Shown in pieces: positions 51,144 through 60,754 of a stretch of 64,000 bases of DNA. Below the pieces are notes generated by a model that saw only the letters and a program-made list of their open reading frames with translations, was not told the origin of the DNA and searched no databases. The stretch comes from CAWCAL01 sp963695075 (GTDB taxonomy: Bacteria; Actinomycetota; Acidimicrobiia; Acidimicrobiales; CAWCAL01). Numbering within the stretch: the first letter of the stretch is position 1; each line of letters starts with the position of its first letter. Made by a program: the position numbers and the translations under genes. The stretch lies in assembly GCA_963695075.1 (NCBI GenBank), contig CAVOFR010000001.1, positions 248,001 to 312,000 of the forward strand, given 5' to 3'.

Positions 51144-52859
51144 TCAGGCTAGGGGGCGACCCCCGCCCGTTCGCACATCGGGGGCGCCGAGGCGCGCTGC
51201 GTCCGCGGTGGCGTCGTCGGGCTGGCGTTGCGCGTCGCGTTCGGCGTCGACGCGGGAGTGATAGTGCCAGAGCTCCCGTTCCACTGCGGCGTCGTCCCAA
51301 CCCAGGCCATCGGCCATGAGATGGGCCACGACCTCGGCCGCGGCGAGGCCGCGATCGCGTGCTTCGATGCTGATGCGAGTGCGGCGGGTCATGACGTCAC
51401 TCACGTGGAGCGCTCCCTCGTGGGTCACCGCTCTCCGGACCTCGGCTCGGAGGTAGCGCGGTGCGCCGGGAAGCGGTGTGCCCAGCTCGGGGTCGGCAGC
51501 GATGAGATCGAGCAGCTCATCGACCTCGCCTCCGTACCGACCGATCAGGTGGTCGATGGTCGGAACGGACACCTCGTGAGTGCGCGCCAGCCGGGCTCGG
51601 TGGGCCCGGACCCGTTCCCAGCCGGCCGCTCCGACGAGAGGGACACCGGAGGTGATCGAGCTGGTGGTGAGGCCGGCTCGCTCGCAGACCGCGTCCACGG
51701 TCTCCGCGGCCATGACCCGGTAGGTCGTGTACTTGCCGCCGGCCACGGTGAAGAACGACGGCACCGGTTCGGACACCGCGTGTTCCCGGCTGAGCTTGCT
51801 CGTCGCCTCCGATTCACCATGGAGGAGCGGGCGCAGGCCGGCGTACACGCCGACGATGTCCTCGGGGAGGAGCGGATCGACGAGGAGCTCGTTGACGTGG
51901 CTGAGTAGGTAGTCGATGTCGCGCTGGCTGGCCGCCGGGTGTGCGAGGTCGAGATCCCAGTCGGTATCGGTCGTGCCGATGATCCAGTGCTCCCCCCAGG
52001 GGATAACGAACAGCACGCTCTTCTCGGTACGCAGGATGAGCCCGCTGTCCGACGGGATGCGCGATCGTGGAACGAGGATGTGGATGCCCTTCGAGGCCCG
52101 GACGTTGATCTCGGCCCGCCCGACCATGTCCTGGATCTGATCGGTCCAGACGCCCGAGGCGTTGATGACGGCCCGAGCGGCGACGTCGACGGTCGAGCCG
52201 GTTTCGAGGTCGGCGACGGCGACGCCGTGCACCCGACGCTCGGGGCCCACCTGGTGGATGCCGACGACGCGCGCGCTGGTCAGTACCACGGCGCCCTTGG
52301 CAGCGGCCGTACGGGCCACCGCGACCGAGTGCCGCGCGTCGTCGACCTGAGCATCCCAGTAGCGGATGGCGCCGGTGAAGCGGTCGGTCCTGAGGGCCGG
52401 AACCAGATGGGAGGCACCCCGCCGGGTGAGATGCCGGTGTCGCGGTAGGGGGTTGTCACCGGTCGCGGCCAGTAGGTCGTAGAGAGCGACACCGGCACCC
52501 ACATAGGCTCGCTCCCACACTCGGTGTTGCAACGGGTAGACGAACGACACCGGTCTGACCAGGTGGGGACAGAGGCTGCGCAACATCAGGCTGCGCTCGC
52601 CGAGAGCCTCCCGCACCAGGCCGAAATCGAGTTGCTCGAGATACCGCAGCCCGCCGTGGATCAGTTTGCTTGATCGGCTGGACGTGCCGGCCGCGATGTC
52701 GCGTTGCTCGACCAGGGCCACCGACAGACCCCGCGTGGCGGCGTCGAGCGCGCAGCCCAGGCCGGTGATGCCGCCTCCGATCACGACAACGTCGAACGTC
52801 TCGCCATCGAGGCGCTCGAGATTGCGGCTCCGGCTCTGTGGTCCGAGCGTTGCGGTCAT
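51144..52859 (-). CDS. glpD: Glycerol-3-phosphate dehydrogenase, FAD-dependent
   Basis: A 571-residue flavoprotein. FAD-binding DVVVIGGGITGLGCALDAATRG, AGTSSRSSKLIHGGLRYLEQ, NASGVWTDQIQ, WIIGTTDTDWD, VAGGKYTTYRVMA and a C-terminal DAO_C domain, matching GlpD/GlpA. It oxidises sn-glycerol-3-phosphate at the membrane, feeding electrons to quinone. The start ATG 52859 puts the Rossmann motif near residue 20; ATGs at 52916 and 52940 are in frame but less likely. It is divergent from the DGT-repeat gene. Confidence 0.94.
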   Translation of the reverse strand: MTATLGPQSRSRNLERLDGETFDVVVIGGGITGLGCALDAATRGLSVALVEQRDIAAGTSSRSSKLIHGGLRYLEQLDFGLVREALGERSLMLRSLCPHLVRPVSFVYPLQHRVWERAYVGAGVALYDLLAATGDNPLPRHRHLTRRGASHLVPALRTDRFTGAIRYWDAQVDDARHSVAVARTAAAKGAVVLTSARVVGIHQVGPERRVHGVAVADLETGSTVDVAARAVINASGVWTDQIQDMVGRAEINVRASKGIHILVPRSRIPSDSGLILRTEKSVLFVIPWGEHWIIGTTDTDWDLDLAHPAASQRDIDYLLSHVNELLVDPLLPEDIVGVYAGLRPLLHGESEATSKLSREHAVSEPVPSFFTVAGGKYTTYRVMAAETVDAVCERAGLTTSSITSGVPLVGAAGWERVRAHRARLARTHEVSVPTIDHLIGRYGGEVDELLDLIAADPELGTPLPGAPRYLRAEVRRAVTHEGALHVSDVMTRRTRISIEARDRGLAAAEVVAHLMADGLGWDDAAVERELWHYHSRVDAERDAQRQPDDATADAARLGAPDVRTGGGRPLA

Positions 52860-52970
52860 CCCGGCAGACTCGCCGGTCACCGCCCGCGACGCAACCCTGT
52901 CACCCCGGCCCGTCATGTTTGTGCTCGCTTGTCGTGTCATCGGGCCCAGATGGCGCGACGATAGGGGTTC

Positions 52971-54155
52971 ATGAGCAGCGACCCGCCAGGCTCCGCCGAG
53001 CAGACCTTCGGCCTTCCCGAGTCCGACGAACAGATGGCGACCATCAACCCGTACAAGTCGTCGGGCATGGTGGACGAGGCCGACGCCATCGTCGCGGACG
53101 AGTCCAAAGAGGGCTTCCGGCGGGTCGAACGAGCCGACGGCACGATCGAGCGGCACTACACCGACAGCATCTGGATCATCGCCCTCGATGGGACCACGAC
53201 GACGTGGCGCCCGGACCAGACGGCGACCGTGTTTCATCCCGATGGAGCACGGACCGAGGTGGATCGGGCCGGGAACCGGTACACGGTGCGCAGCGACGGC
53301 AGCGCGGCCGGTGTGGTGAGCTCCACCACGACCGATGCGGACGGGACGCTTCGCAGTCAGCTGGCCGACGGTGGTGAAGTGCTGGCCTCCGTCGATGGCA
53401 CGTTCACGCTGGTTCTCACCGATGGGACCACGTCGGTCACTCGCACCGACGGCACGGTCGAACGGATCAGCGAGGAGTCCACATGGGAGACGGGGGTCGA
53501 CGGCACCACGGTCATCCGCCGGATCGACGGATCCGTCTCGACGATCCACCCCGACGGCTCGCGTACCGACGTGTCACCCGACGGCGGCGTCGTGGAGATC
53601 GACAGCGGTGAACGGCGGGCGCTGAGCGACGAGATACTGATCGAGGAGCCTCCCGAGCGCTCCCCCTGGATCTGGGCTCTGGTGCCGGCGGCGGTCCTCG
53701 TCCTCGGTCTGATCGTCACCCTCGTTCTCCTCGGTGGCGACGACACACCCACCGACACGAGCTTCGTGGTTCCCGAGGCCGCCGAGGCCATGCGGGACGC
53801 ACCCGCGGGGTTTGATCTCGTGGCTTGGTGCGGCGACGTGACCGAGGCGATGCGAACGCAGATCGCCCTGGACCGAGCCCTGGCCCGAAACGAGAGGAAG
53901 AAGGCCGCCAGGGCATCGGCGAGCCGGATCACCGCCATCGAGACCGCCAGCGATGGCGCTCCGCCCGAGCTCGATGAGGACTGGCAGCGGGCGGCGGTCG
54001 TCGTCGCCGTCGACGCCGCCGCGCTCGAGCAGGCTCGCCACCGGCTCGACCGGTATCTCCTCGCTCAGGCCGAGGGGACCGTGCCGGCCGGTGCCCTGGA
54101 CCAGTTCCTGGTCGAACAGGTCGACGCCTGCGTAGCCGCCGAGGTCAATCCCTGA
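52971..54155 (+). CDS. Single-pass membrane protein with DGT/PDG beta-repeats (TCP10/G-box-like)
   Basis: A 394-residue protein. Residues ~45-225 repeat a short unit ending in DGT or PDG (RADGTIERHY, ALDGTTTTWR, HPDGARTEV, RSDGSAAGV, TDGTTSVTRTDGTVE, HPDGSRTDVSPDG), like the single-layer beta-sheet G-box of TCP10/CPAP centriole proteins. A single TM helix (ALVPAAVLVLGLIVTLVLL, ~residues 235-253) follows, then an Ala-rich helical domain with two Cys. With no signal peptide, the repeats are probably cytoplasmic. The function is unknown. Confidence 0.82.
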   Translation: MSSDPPGSAEQTFGLPESDEQMATINPYKSSGMVDEADAIVADESKEGFRRVERADGTIERHYTDSIWIIALDGTTTTWRPDQTATVFHPDGARTEVDRAGNRYTVRSDGSAAGVVSSTTTDADGTLRSQLADGGEVLASVDGTFTLVLTDGTTSVTRTDGTVERISEESTWETGVDGTTVIRRIDGSVSTIHPDGSRTDVSPDGGVVEIDSGERRALSDEILIEEPPERSPWIWALVPAAVLVLGLIVTLVLLGGDDTPTDTSFVVPEAAEAMRDAPAGFDLVAWCGDVTEAMRTQIALDRALARNERKKAARASASRITAIETASDGAPPELDEDWQRAAVVVAVDAAALEQARHRLDRYLLAQAEGTVPAGALDQFLVEQVDACVAAEVNP

Positions 54156-54161
54156 GCGTGC

Positions 54162-54177
54162 TCCCGCGTCAGCGGGA
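54162..54177. terminator. Hairpin between convergent genes
   Basis: TCCCGC-GTCA-GCGGGA between the stops of the DGT-repeat gene and the DUF3048 gene. No T-run; a weak bidirectional terminator at most. Confidence 0.3.
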
Positions 54178-54179
54178 CG

Positions 54180-55700
54180 TCAGCGGATCACGCTCGCCCG
54201 ACCCGGCTCGGGGAGTGCGACCCAGGTGGTGCCCGGCTGGAGTCTGATCGCCTTGCCGTTGTCACGGCGGAGGAACGTGGGGGAATCGGGTGTCGTTCGC
54301 TCCCAGCGGCCCTCGGTCAACTGACCGTCGCTGAACACCCACGCCGGCCCCGAACCGACCGTGATGGCCTCGGGCGAGCGGATATCGGCCGAGCTGGGCC
54401 GGTACTCGGTGAACTGGACGACGACGTTCCTGACGCCGACCTGTTCGCCGGTTGCGGCATCGTTGTGCTGCACACCGTCGGTGCTTCGTAGCCACGAGCG
54501 CCGTTTCCCGTCCCACCGGAACACGCCCCGGACGCCCCCGTAGTCCAGGCTGACGCCGGAGACCGGAGTGCCCACGTTCTCCTCGTCGTCGAGGAGGTAC
54601 TCGTAGGCGAACGGAGGTGGATCGGCATCGGCGAATGCGGCCCGGATCGCGTCGGTGTCGGCGAAGAGGTTGTGCGGTGCGCTGCGGGAGCCGTCGCGGG
54701 AGTAGGGGCCGGCGAGCCGCGTGGCACCGGCATCGCGCACGGGTGCGAACGCGAGATCTCTCAGGACGTTGGCGTTACCGCCCGAGTTGACGAACAGGGG
54801 GCATCCGAGGTTGGAGAGGATGTCGAAGTCGCTGGTTCGCGCCGACCTGACCGGACCGACCACGCCGGGGTCACGGGACTGGAAGACGGCGACGAATCGG
54901 GTGATGTTGCCTTCGACCTTCTCCTCGAAGATCAGGTCGGCCTTGGAGAGACCTGCTTGCGGTCGGGCTTGCGGCGCGTTGTCGATCTTGACGGCGACGG
55001 CGGGTCGCGGCCGAACCTTGTCGGTGGTGATGCCGGTGAGGGGATGGCGGATGCCGAGCTCGAGGATGCGGTCGAGTTGAGCTGCGAGCTCCCTGAGCTC
55101 CTCCCGGGTTTCGAGCCGATCGCGGTGGGCCTGCGAGAGCCGGATGAGCAGGTCATTGCGGGTGGTGGTGGCCTCGACCAGTTCGAAGCGCGTCTCCTGC
55201 AGGCTGTCGGCCAGGTCCTGGGCCCGCTTGTAGTGGTTGCGGTTCTCTTGGCGGGCATACGCCCTGATCTCGCCGAACAGGGCTCGCCGGACGAGCTGCT
55301 GCGAGGACCGCTCGGGACCCAGCATGTCCATCAGCGGGTCGGGATCACTCCGACCGGTCACGTAGGCGGCCACGGCAACCTGGCGGCCGAGGGCATCTGC
55401 GTCGTCGCGGTTCTTGATCGCGACTCGGTACAGCCTCCCGGCCTCGACCAGTCGGTCGAGGATCTCGCCGCGCTGCGTGGCGGTTTCTGCCAGTTGGGTC
55501 TGCAGGCCGAGGATCGCCACGTCGGTGGCCTCGGCCTGGGCGGTCAGCTCATCGAGTCGTTTCTCGTCGTCGCGGAGCGAGGCGCAGGGATCGGCGGGTG
55601 GCACGGGTTGCTCCTGGGCACGCGCCGATCCCATGGGGAAGACGAGCGGGGCCACCAGGACGCAGACCAGCAGGAGCAGCGCGCGGCGATGTCGGATCAC
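54180..55700 (-). CDS. Exported DUF3048 (YerB-like) protein with coiled-coil N-terminus
   Basis: A 506-residue protein. The signal peptide (LLLLVCVLVAPLVFPMGSARA) is followed by a ~200-residue coiled coil rich in Gln/Arg/Leu. DUF3048 then begins at RPAVAVKIDNAPQARPQAGLSKADL, with ITRFVAVFQSRDPGVVGPVRSARTSD, and its C-terminal half (NVVVQFTEYRP, GTTWVALP). The family is exported and of unknown function. The coiled coil resembles those of peptidoglycan-hydrolase regulators, but no hydrolase domain is fused. Confidence 0.88.
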   Translation of the reverse strand: MIRHRRALLLLVCVLVAPLVFPMGSARAQEQPVPPADPCASLRDDEKRLDELTAQAEATDVAILGLQTQLAETATQRGEILDRLVEAGRLYRVAIKNRDDADALGRQVAVAAYVTGRSDPDPLMDMLGPERSSQQLVRRALFGEIRAYARQENRNHYKRAQDLADSLQETRFELVEATTTRNDLLIRLSQAHRDRLETREELRELAAQLDRILELGIRHPLTGITTDKVRPRPAVAVKIDNAPQARPQAGLSKADLIFEEKVEGNITRFVAVFQSRDPGVVGPVRSARTSDFDILSNLGCPLFVNSGGNANVLRDLAFAPVRDAGATRLAGPYSRDGSRSAPHNLFADTDAIRAAFADADPPPFAYEYLLDDEENVGTPVSGVSLDYGGVRGVFRWDGKRRSWLRSTDGVQHNDAATGEQVGVRNVVVQFTEYRPSSADIRSPEAITVGSGPAWVFSDGQLTEGRWERTTPDSPTFLRRDNGKAIRLQPGTTWVALPEPGRASVIR

Positions 55701-55783
55701 GCAGTCTCCTCTGGTGCGTCGAGGTGTATCGGGGGCGTGGGCGGTGGGTCCAAGTGTGCCCGCTCGAGAGTACCGTCGGAGTC

Positions 55784-56443
55784 ATGGTGCCGAGGCGCGG
55801 GCCGAGCGACGGATCGCAGTTGGCGACGACCGAGGCCGACGGCACAGCGGGTGCCGATTCCGCCGGGTTGCTCGTACTCCTGCACGGAGCCGAGGACCAG
55901 CCGGCCGACGTCCTGGCGTGGGCGGCCGAGGTGGACCCGGAACGTCGCTACCGCGCCGTGGCACTGACGGCGCCCTTCCCCGCTCGATCCGGGCCGGTCT
56001 GGTTCAGGAGCACTCCGCGTGGGCCGTCGGTCGATGACCTCGCCAACGCGCTCGTACAGATAGATGCGACGGTGGCGAGCCTCGTCCGGGAGCGGGGACC
56101 CGCTCGGAGAAGAGTGGTGTTCGCCGGGTTCTCCCAAGGAGGTGCCATGGCGCTCATGGCAGCTGTCGACCCGCGCACCGGAGTCGCTCGGGGCGCGGCC
56201 TCGGTGTGCGGCTGGCTTCCCGATGTCGAGGGGTGGGAGCCCCAGCCGGCCGTCGCACCGTCGCCTGTCCTGTTGCTCGTCGGCGCCACCGGAGACGACG
56301 TCGTGCCGGCCGACTTCAGCGAGGCCGCTGCTCTGACCCTCGCAGCGGGCGGTCATGACGTGACGTCGTTGGCGATCGAGGGAGGCCACGAGGCGTCTCC
56401 CGAGGCTCTGTCGGCGCTCCGATCGTGGTTGGTGCGGCTCTGA
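55784..56443 (+). CDS. Alpha/beta hydrolase (carboxylesterase/phospholipase-like)
   Basis: A 219-residue serine hydrolase of the AB_hydrolase_2 type. LLVLLHGAEDQPADV (oxyanion), VVFAGFSQGGAMALMAA (nucleophile), LVGATGDDVVPADFS (acid) and IEGGHEASPEAL (His). No signal peptide. Start ATG 55784 is 83 bases from the divergent DUF3048 gene. Substrate unknown. Confidence 0.9.
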   Translation: MVPRRGPSDGSQLATTEADGTAGADSAGLLVLLHGAEDQPADVLAWAAEVDPERRYRAVALTAPFPARSGPVWFRSTPRGPSVDDLANALVQIDATVASLVRERGPARRRVVFAGFSQGGAMALMAAVDPRTGVARGAASVCGWLPDVEGWEPQPAVAPSPVLLLVGATGDDVVPADFSEAAALTLAAGGHDVTSLAIEGGHEASPEALSALRSWLVRL

Positions 56444-56501
56444 GCGGACCCACCGGAGCGAATCTCCTGTCCGAGGGGGCCCGAGCCGAGCCGGGATCTG
56501 C

Positions 56502-57434
56502 TCACCCGGGATCGGGACGACCACCGGGTACGTAGACGTCGTGTTCGAGGTAGATCATGGTGGCGATCGGCACGACCTCTCGGATGCGCCGCTCGGCATC
56601 GTTGACCACGGCCGCCATCGCCGCCCCGTCGAGATCGGTGTCGAATGCCAGCTTGGCGGCGACGAGCAGGTCCTCGGGTCCCAGGTGCTGGGTCTTCAGG
56701 TGGATGAGGCGCTCGACGCCAGTGGTCTCGGTCAGCGCTCGTCGGATGGCCTCTCGGTGATCGCGGGTTGCGCCTTCGCCGATCAGGAGGCTCTTCATCT
56801 CGACTGCCAGGGTGATGGCGATCACGCCGAGGAGCACGCCGATGGCCAGTGTGGCGGCCCCGTCCCACACGGGATCGTCGGTGACCACAGTGAGGCCGAC
56901 ACCGCCAAGGGCGAGGAACAGACCGAAGAGCGCACCGAGGTCCTCGAGCAGGATGACCGGGAGCTCGGGCACACGGGATCGCCGGATGAATTCGGTCCAG
57001 GACAGCTGACCCTTGTGCGGTCGGGATTCGACCACGGCGGTGTGAAAGGACCAGCCCTCGAGCAGGATGCCGGCGGCGAGGATGACCACGGCCACCCACG
57101 GTTGCTCGAGGTGGTGTGGATGCCGGATCTTCTCGACTCCCTCGAACAGCGCGAACGCCGAACCAAGGGTGAACAGGATCAGGGCCACGATGAACGACCA
57201 GAAGTACCGTTCGCGGCCGTAGCCGAACGGGTGGATCTCGGTCGGCGGCCGCTTCGCGACGCGATGGCCCCAGAACAGCAAGCCCTGATTCGATGTGTCG
57301 GCGACCGAGTGGATGCCCTCGGCGAGCATCGACGAGGAGCCCGTCACCGCGAATCCGACGAACTTCGCGACGGCGATCCCGAGATTGGCGAGGAACGCGG
57401 CGAGGATCGCCTTGGTTCCACCACTCGCAGCCAT
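56502..57434 (-). CDS. Cation diffusion facilitator (CDF) transporter
   Basis: A 310-residue protein with six TM helices. SSSMLAEGIHSVADTSNQGLLFWG carries the metal-binding HxxxD of TM2, PFGYGRERYFWSFI a conserved loop, and LPVILLEDLGALFGL the TM5 site (acidic rather than His/Asp, as in ZnT9-like members). The cytoplasmic C-terminal domain starts near residue 210. It likely moves zinc, iron or manganese out of the cell; specificity is not readable. Confidence 0.9.
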   Translation of the reverse strand: MAASGGTKAILAAFLANLGIAVAKFVGFAVTGSSSMLAEGIHSVADTSNQGLLFWGHRVAKRPPTEIHPFGYGRERYFWSFIVALILFTLGSAFALFEGVEKIRHPHHLEQPWVAVVILAAGILLEGWSFHTAVVESRPHKGQLSWTEFIRRSRVPELPVILLEDLGALFGLFLALGGVGLTVVTDDPVWDGAATLAIGVLLGVIAITLAVEMKSLLIGEGATRDHREAIRRALTETTGVERLIHLKTQHLGPEDLLVAAKLAFDTDLDGAAMAAVVNDAERRIREVVPIATMIYLEHDVYVPGGRPDPG

Positions 57435-57543
57435 GGGGGTGGACAGTAGTGGTCGCGCCCCCGAGCTGGGCGAAGCCCGACCGGACTCGACGGCACCGGG
57501 GTCCAGCAGCAAGTATCGGCACACGTTCTAGTCGGGAGAGCCC

Positions 57544-58722
57544 GTGTACCTCGCGTATACCGAAGATCAAGAGAAACTGCGCGACGAGCTGCGAGTCTAC
57601 TACGACAAGCTCCTCACGCCCGAGATCCGGGAGGCGCTCCACCTCGAGCACGGCGTGGGCCCCGTCACCAGCGAGATCATGCTGCAGATGGGCAGCGATG
57701 GCTGGTACGGGATCGGCTGGCCCACCGAGTTCGGCGGTCAGGGCCGATCCCAGATCGAACAGTTCCTCTTCTTCGACGAGTCGATGCGGATGGGTGCACC
57801 GGTGCCCATGTTGACCATCAACACGGTCGCGCCGTCGATCATGGCGTTCGGCAGCGACGAGATGAAAGCTGAGTTCCTGCCCCGGATGCTGGCCGGCGAG
57901 GTGCAGTTCTGTATCGGATACTCCGAGCCCGAGGCGGGCACGGATCTCGCCGCCCTGCGGACGAAGGCGATCAAGGACGGCGACGAGTACATCATCAACG
58001 GACAGAAGATGTGGACGAGCCTGGCGAGCGGTGTGCAGTACTGCTGGCTGGCGGTGCGGACCGATCCCGATGCTCCGAAGCACAAGGGCATCTCCATCGT
58101 GGTGGTCGACATGGACAGCCCGGGCATCACCGTCGACCCACTCCATCTGATGTCCACCCACGACATCAACGCCGTGTTCTACGACGATGTGCGGATCCCG
58201 ACCTCACGGCTGGTCGGCGAGGAGAACAAGGGCTGGAACTACATCACCAACCAGCTCAACCACGAGCGCATCACGATTTGTTCACCGGGGATGCTCCAAC
58301 AGTCCTACGAGGACGTCGTCGAGTGGGCGGCTGCCACCAGGGACGGCGCCGGCACCCGGGTGATCGACCACGAATGGGTCCAGATCAACCTGGCCCGGGT
58401 CCACGCCGGGCTGGAGTTCCTGCGGCTGGCCAATTGGAAGACGGCCTGGGACGCGACCAACGGCAACATGGACATCGCGCTGGCCAGCACGATCAAGGTA
58501 TTCGGCACCGAGTTCTATCTCGAGGCGTTCCGCCTCTTGATGGAGATCGTCGGTCCTCGCGCCTATCTCGAGCGCAACTCGGCCGATGACCAGTTGGGCG
58601 GGCGGCTCGAAACGCTCTATCGCAGCCTTATCATTCTCACCTACGGCGGTGGCACCAACGAGATCCAGCGCGATCTGATCGGCATGTTCGGCATGGGCCT
58701 GCCCCGCACGCTGCGCGGCTGA
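57544..58722 (+). CDS. Acyl-CoA dehydrogenase, large subunit of a heteromeric pair (FadE28-like)
   Basis: A 392-residue flavoenzyme: IGYSEPEAGTDLAALRTKA, YIINGQKMWTS, LRTLYRSLIILTYGGGTNEIQRDLIGMFGMGLPR-like C-terminus. The GGGTNEIQRD end matches mycobacterial steroid-degradation enzymes FadE28 (ChsE1). It is followed by a second ACAD gene after 32 bases; such pairs form alpha2beta2 enzymes with only half the active sites. Start GTG 57544 with GGGAG upstream. Confidence 0.92.
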   Translation: MYLAYTEDQEKLRDELRVYYDKLLTPEIREALHLEHGVGPVTSEIMLQMGSDGWYGIGWPTEFGGQGRSQIEQFLFFDESMRMGAPVPMLTINTVAPSIMAFGSDEMKAEFLPRMLAGEVQFCIGYSEPEAGTDLAALRTKAIKDGDEYIINGQKMWTSLASGVQYCWLAVRTDPDAPKHKGISIVVVDMDSPGITVDPLHLMSTHDINAVFYDDVRIPTSRLVGEENKGWNYITNQLNHERITICSPGMLQQSYEDVVEWAAATRDGAGTRVIDHEWVQINLARVHAGLEFLRLANWKTAWDATNGNMDIALASTIKVFGTEFYLEAFRLLMEIVGPRAYLERNSADDQLGGRLETLYRSLIILTYGGGTNEIQRDLIGMFGMGLPRTLRG

Positions 58723-58754
58723 CGCGGCGACCCCGGACGACAGGAGCATCGACC

Positions 58755-59885
58755 ATGGACTTCGAATTCAGCGACGAGCAGAAGGCGGTCTCCGAGCTCG
58801 CCGGGCAGATCCTCGCCGACAAGGCCAGCCACGAGGCCGTGCGCGCCATCGAGACCGGCGAGGGGTTGCGCCACGATCCCGAGCTGTGGGCCACCATGGC
58901 CGAAGCCGGCCTGCTGGGTATGGGCATCCCCGAGACCCATGGCGGAGCGGGCCTCGGGCTGATGGAGGTCGCCGCGGTCCTCGAACAGGTCGGTCGCGCC
59001 GCGGCCCCCGTCCCGGCGTTGGAGACGCTCGGCATGGCGGCCCCGGCAATCGCCGAGTTCGGATCCGACGCGGTTGCCTCGGCGCTGCTGCCGGGTGTGG
59101 CCGACGGATCGGTCCTACTGACAGCCGCGACGATGGACGAGCTGGCGCAGGTCGACGTCGCCGACACCGCGGCGACGCCGGAAGGCGACGGCTACCGGGT
59201 GACCGGCGCAAAGGTGTGCGTACCGGAAGCACAGCTCGCCGACCGCATGCTCGTGTCGGCTCGGACCGACGACGGCACCGTCGTCGTGGTCGTCGATCCG
59301 GCGGCTGACGGGTGCAGCGTCATCCCGGTAGCGACCACCGCCGGGACACCCGACGCCAGGGTGGAGCTCGACGGTGTCCTCGTCGCTGCGGACCATGTGC
59401 TGGGGGCCGGAGATCCCGACGCCGTGTCGCCCTGGCTCATGCAGAGGGCGACGGCCCTGCAGTGCATCATGATGCTCGGCGTCTGCTCAGCCGCACTCGA
59501 CGTCACAACGACCTACATCTGCGAGCGCAAGCAGTTCGACGTCCCCATCGCGTCCTTTCAGGCCGTGGGTCAACGGGCCGCCGACGCCTACGTCGACACC
59601 GAGGGCATTCGCCTCACGGCCTGGCAGGCGCTCTGGCGCCTTGATCAGGGACGCGAGGCGGCGATGGAAGTGGCCGCGGCGAAGTTCTGGGCCGCCGAAG
59701 CGGGCCAGCGGGTGGTGCACGCGGCCACCCACCTGCACGGCGGTGTCGGTGTGGACCGGGACTACCCGTTGCCGCGGCTGTTCCTGGCCGCCAAGCAGCT
59801 CGAGCTCCAGCTCGGGGGCAGCACAGCGCAGCTTCGCCAGCTCGGTCGACTCATCGCAGCATCCGCATCGTCAGGCTCAGCCTGA
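58755..59885 (+). CDS. Acyl-CoA dehydrogenase, second subunit (FadE29-like)
   Basis: A 376-residue protein with the ACAD fold: MDFEFSDEQKAVSELAGQILADKA, GIPETHGGAGLGLMEVA, and a C-terminal RVVHAATHLHGGVGVDRDYPLPRLFLAAKQLELQLGGSTAQL. The terminal ~GGGTNE~ motif of its partner is replaced by LGGSTAQ, as expected for the second subunit of heteromeric enzymes. It probably acts only with the product of the preceding gene (inference). Substrate may be a CoA-activated side chain or fatty acid. Confidence 0.9.
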   Translation: MDFEFSDEQKAVSELAGQILADKASHEAVRAIETGEGLRHDPELWATMAEAGLLGMGIPETHGGAGLGLMEVAAVLEQVGRAAAPVPALETLGMAAPAIAEFGSDAVASALLPGVADGSVLLTAATMDELAQVDVADTAATPEGDGYRVTGAKVCVPEAQLADRMLVSARTDDGTVVVVVDPAADGCSVIPVATTAGTPDARVELDGVLVAADHVLGAGDPDAVSPWLMQRATALQCIMMLGVCSAALDVTTTYICERKQFDVPIASFQAVGQRAADAYVDTEGIRLTAWQALWRLDQGREAAMEVAAAKFWAAEAGQRVVHAATHLHGGVGVDRDYPLPRLFLAAKQLELQLGGSTAQLRQLGRLIAASASSGSA

Positions 59886-59891
59886 TCAGGA

Positions 59892-60701
59892 TCAGTAGGA
59901 GCCGAACACGTGGGCGGTCCAGACGACGCCCGACGAGTCGACGGCGACCCCGATGCCGATCTGGCGTAGCCCCGGGTTGACCATGTTGGCGTAGTGGCCG
60001 GAACTGGCTTGGAGTGCGCTCTGGACCTGGGAAACCGAGCCGCCGTAGCCGACGTTCTCGGCCCATGCCGTCCATCCGCCCGGTATCTGGGATTGGACCG
60101 ACGGATTGTGGGCGAGCGTCTGCGAAGAGGCCATGTGGTCGGCCCAACGCTGGGCCACACCGTTCAGTGCGGCCATCGGTGCCAGCGCCGGCGCGCCCCG
60201 GGCGGCGCGTAGGCCGTTGATGGACGAGAGGAACTGCGATGCAGCGCCGGGTGCAGCCGTGGCCACGGCAGGCGGCGGTGGAGGAGGCGGCGGAGGTGGC
60301 ACCGGGACGGTCTCGACGATGACCGGCGGCGGCTCAGGGGGAGTGGTGGCGGGGGGAGCGGTCGTGGCCACGGTGGTCGGCGGCACGGTGGTGGGAGCCG
60401 CGGTCGTGGGGGGAAGCGTGGTCGGCCGGGGAGCGACGGTGGTCGGTGCGGTCGTGGTGGGGGGGACCGTGGTGGATGTGGTGGGGGGCGCGATCGCACC
60501 CTCGGTGGAGCGAATCGACGGGTGCACCGGCCCGAAGGCCGATACAGGCCGATCCTGATCGAACGGTAGGGTCACGGCGCCGGCGGCCAGGAAGGCCGAC
60601 GTGAGGGTCACGCCGAGGACCGCGGCTGCCGCAACGGGCCACGGGGAAGAGAACAGGGAGATCAGTCGAGGGAGCGGAGACGTCGGTGGGCGTTTAGGCA
60701 T
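59892..60701 (-). CDS. Membrane-anchored CAP-domain (SCP/PR1) protein
   Basis: A 269-residue protein. N-terminal TM/signal-anchor (PVAAAAVLGVTLTSAFLAAGAV, residues ~22-43), then a Pro/Thr-rich stalk (~70-140) ending in a run of ten prolines. The CAP domain (~150-269) has LSSINGLRAARGAPALAPM, AQRWADHMASSQTLAHN, AWAENVGYG, HYANMVNPGLRQIGIGVAV and TAHVFGSY, the canonical CAP1/CAP2 motifs. It acts outside the cell. Bacterial members have unknown substrates. Confidence 0.92.
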   Translation of the reverse strand: MPKRPPTSPLPRLISLFSSPWPVAAAAVLGVTLTSAFLAAGAVTLPFDQDRPVSAFGPVHPSIRSTEGAIAPPTTSTTVPPTTTAPTTVAPRPTTLPPTTAAPTTVPPTTVATTAPPATTPPEPPPVIVETVPVPPPPPPPPPPAVATAAPGAASQFLSSINGLRAARGAPALAPMAALNGVAQRWADHMASSQTLAHNPSVQSQIPGGWTAWAENVGYGGSVSQVQSALQASSGHYANMVNPGLRQIGIGVAVDSSGVVWTAHVFGSY

Positions 60702-60754
60702 CTACCCACCGTCGGCGGCCGAACCCCGATCTTGACGGTTCTGTTACGAACCGA

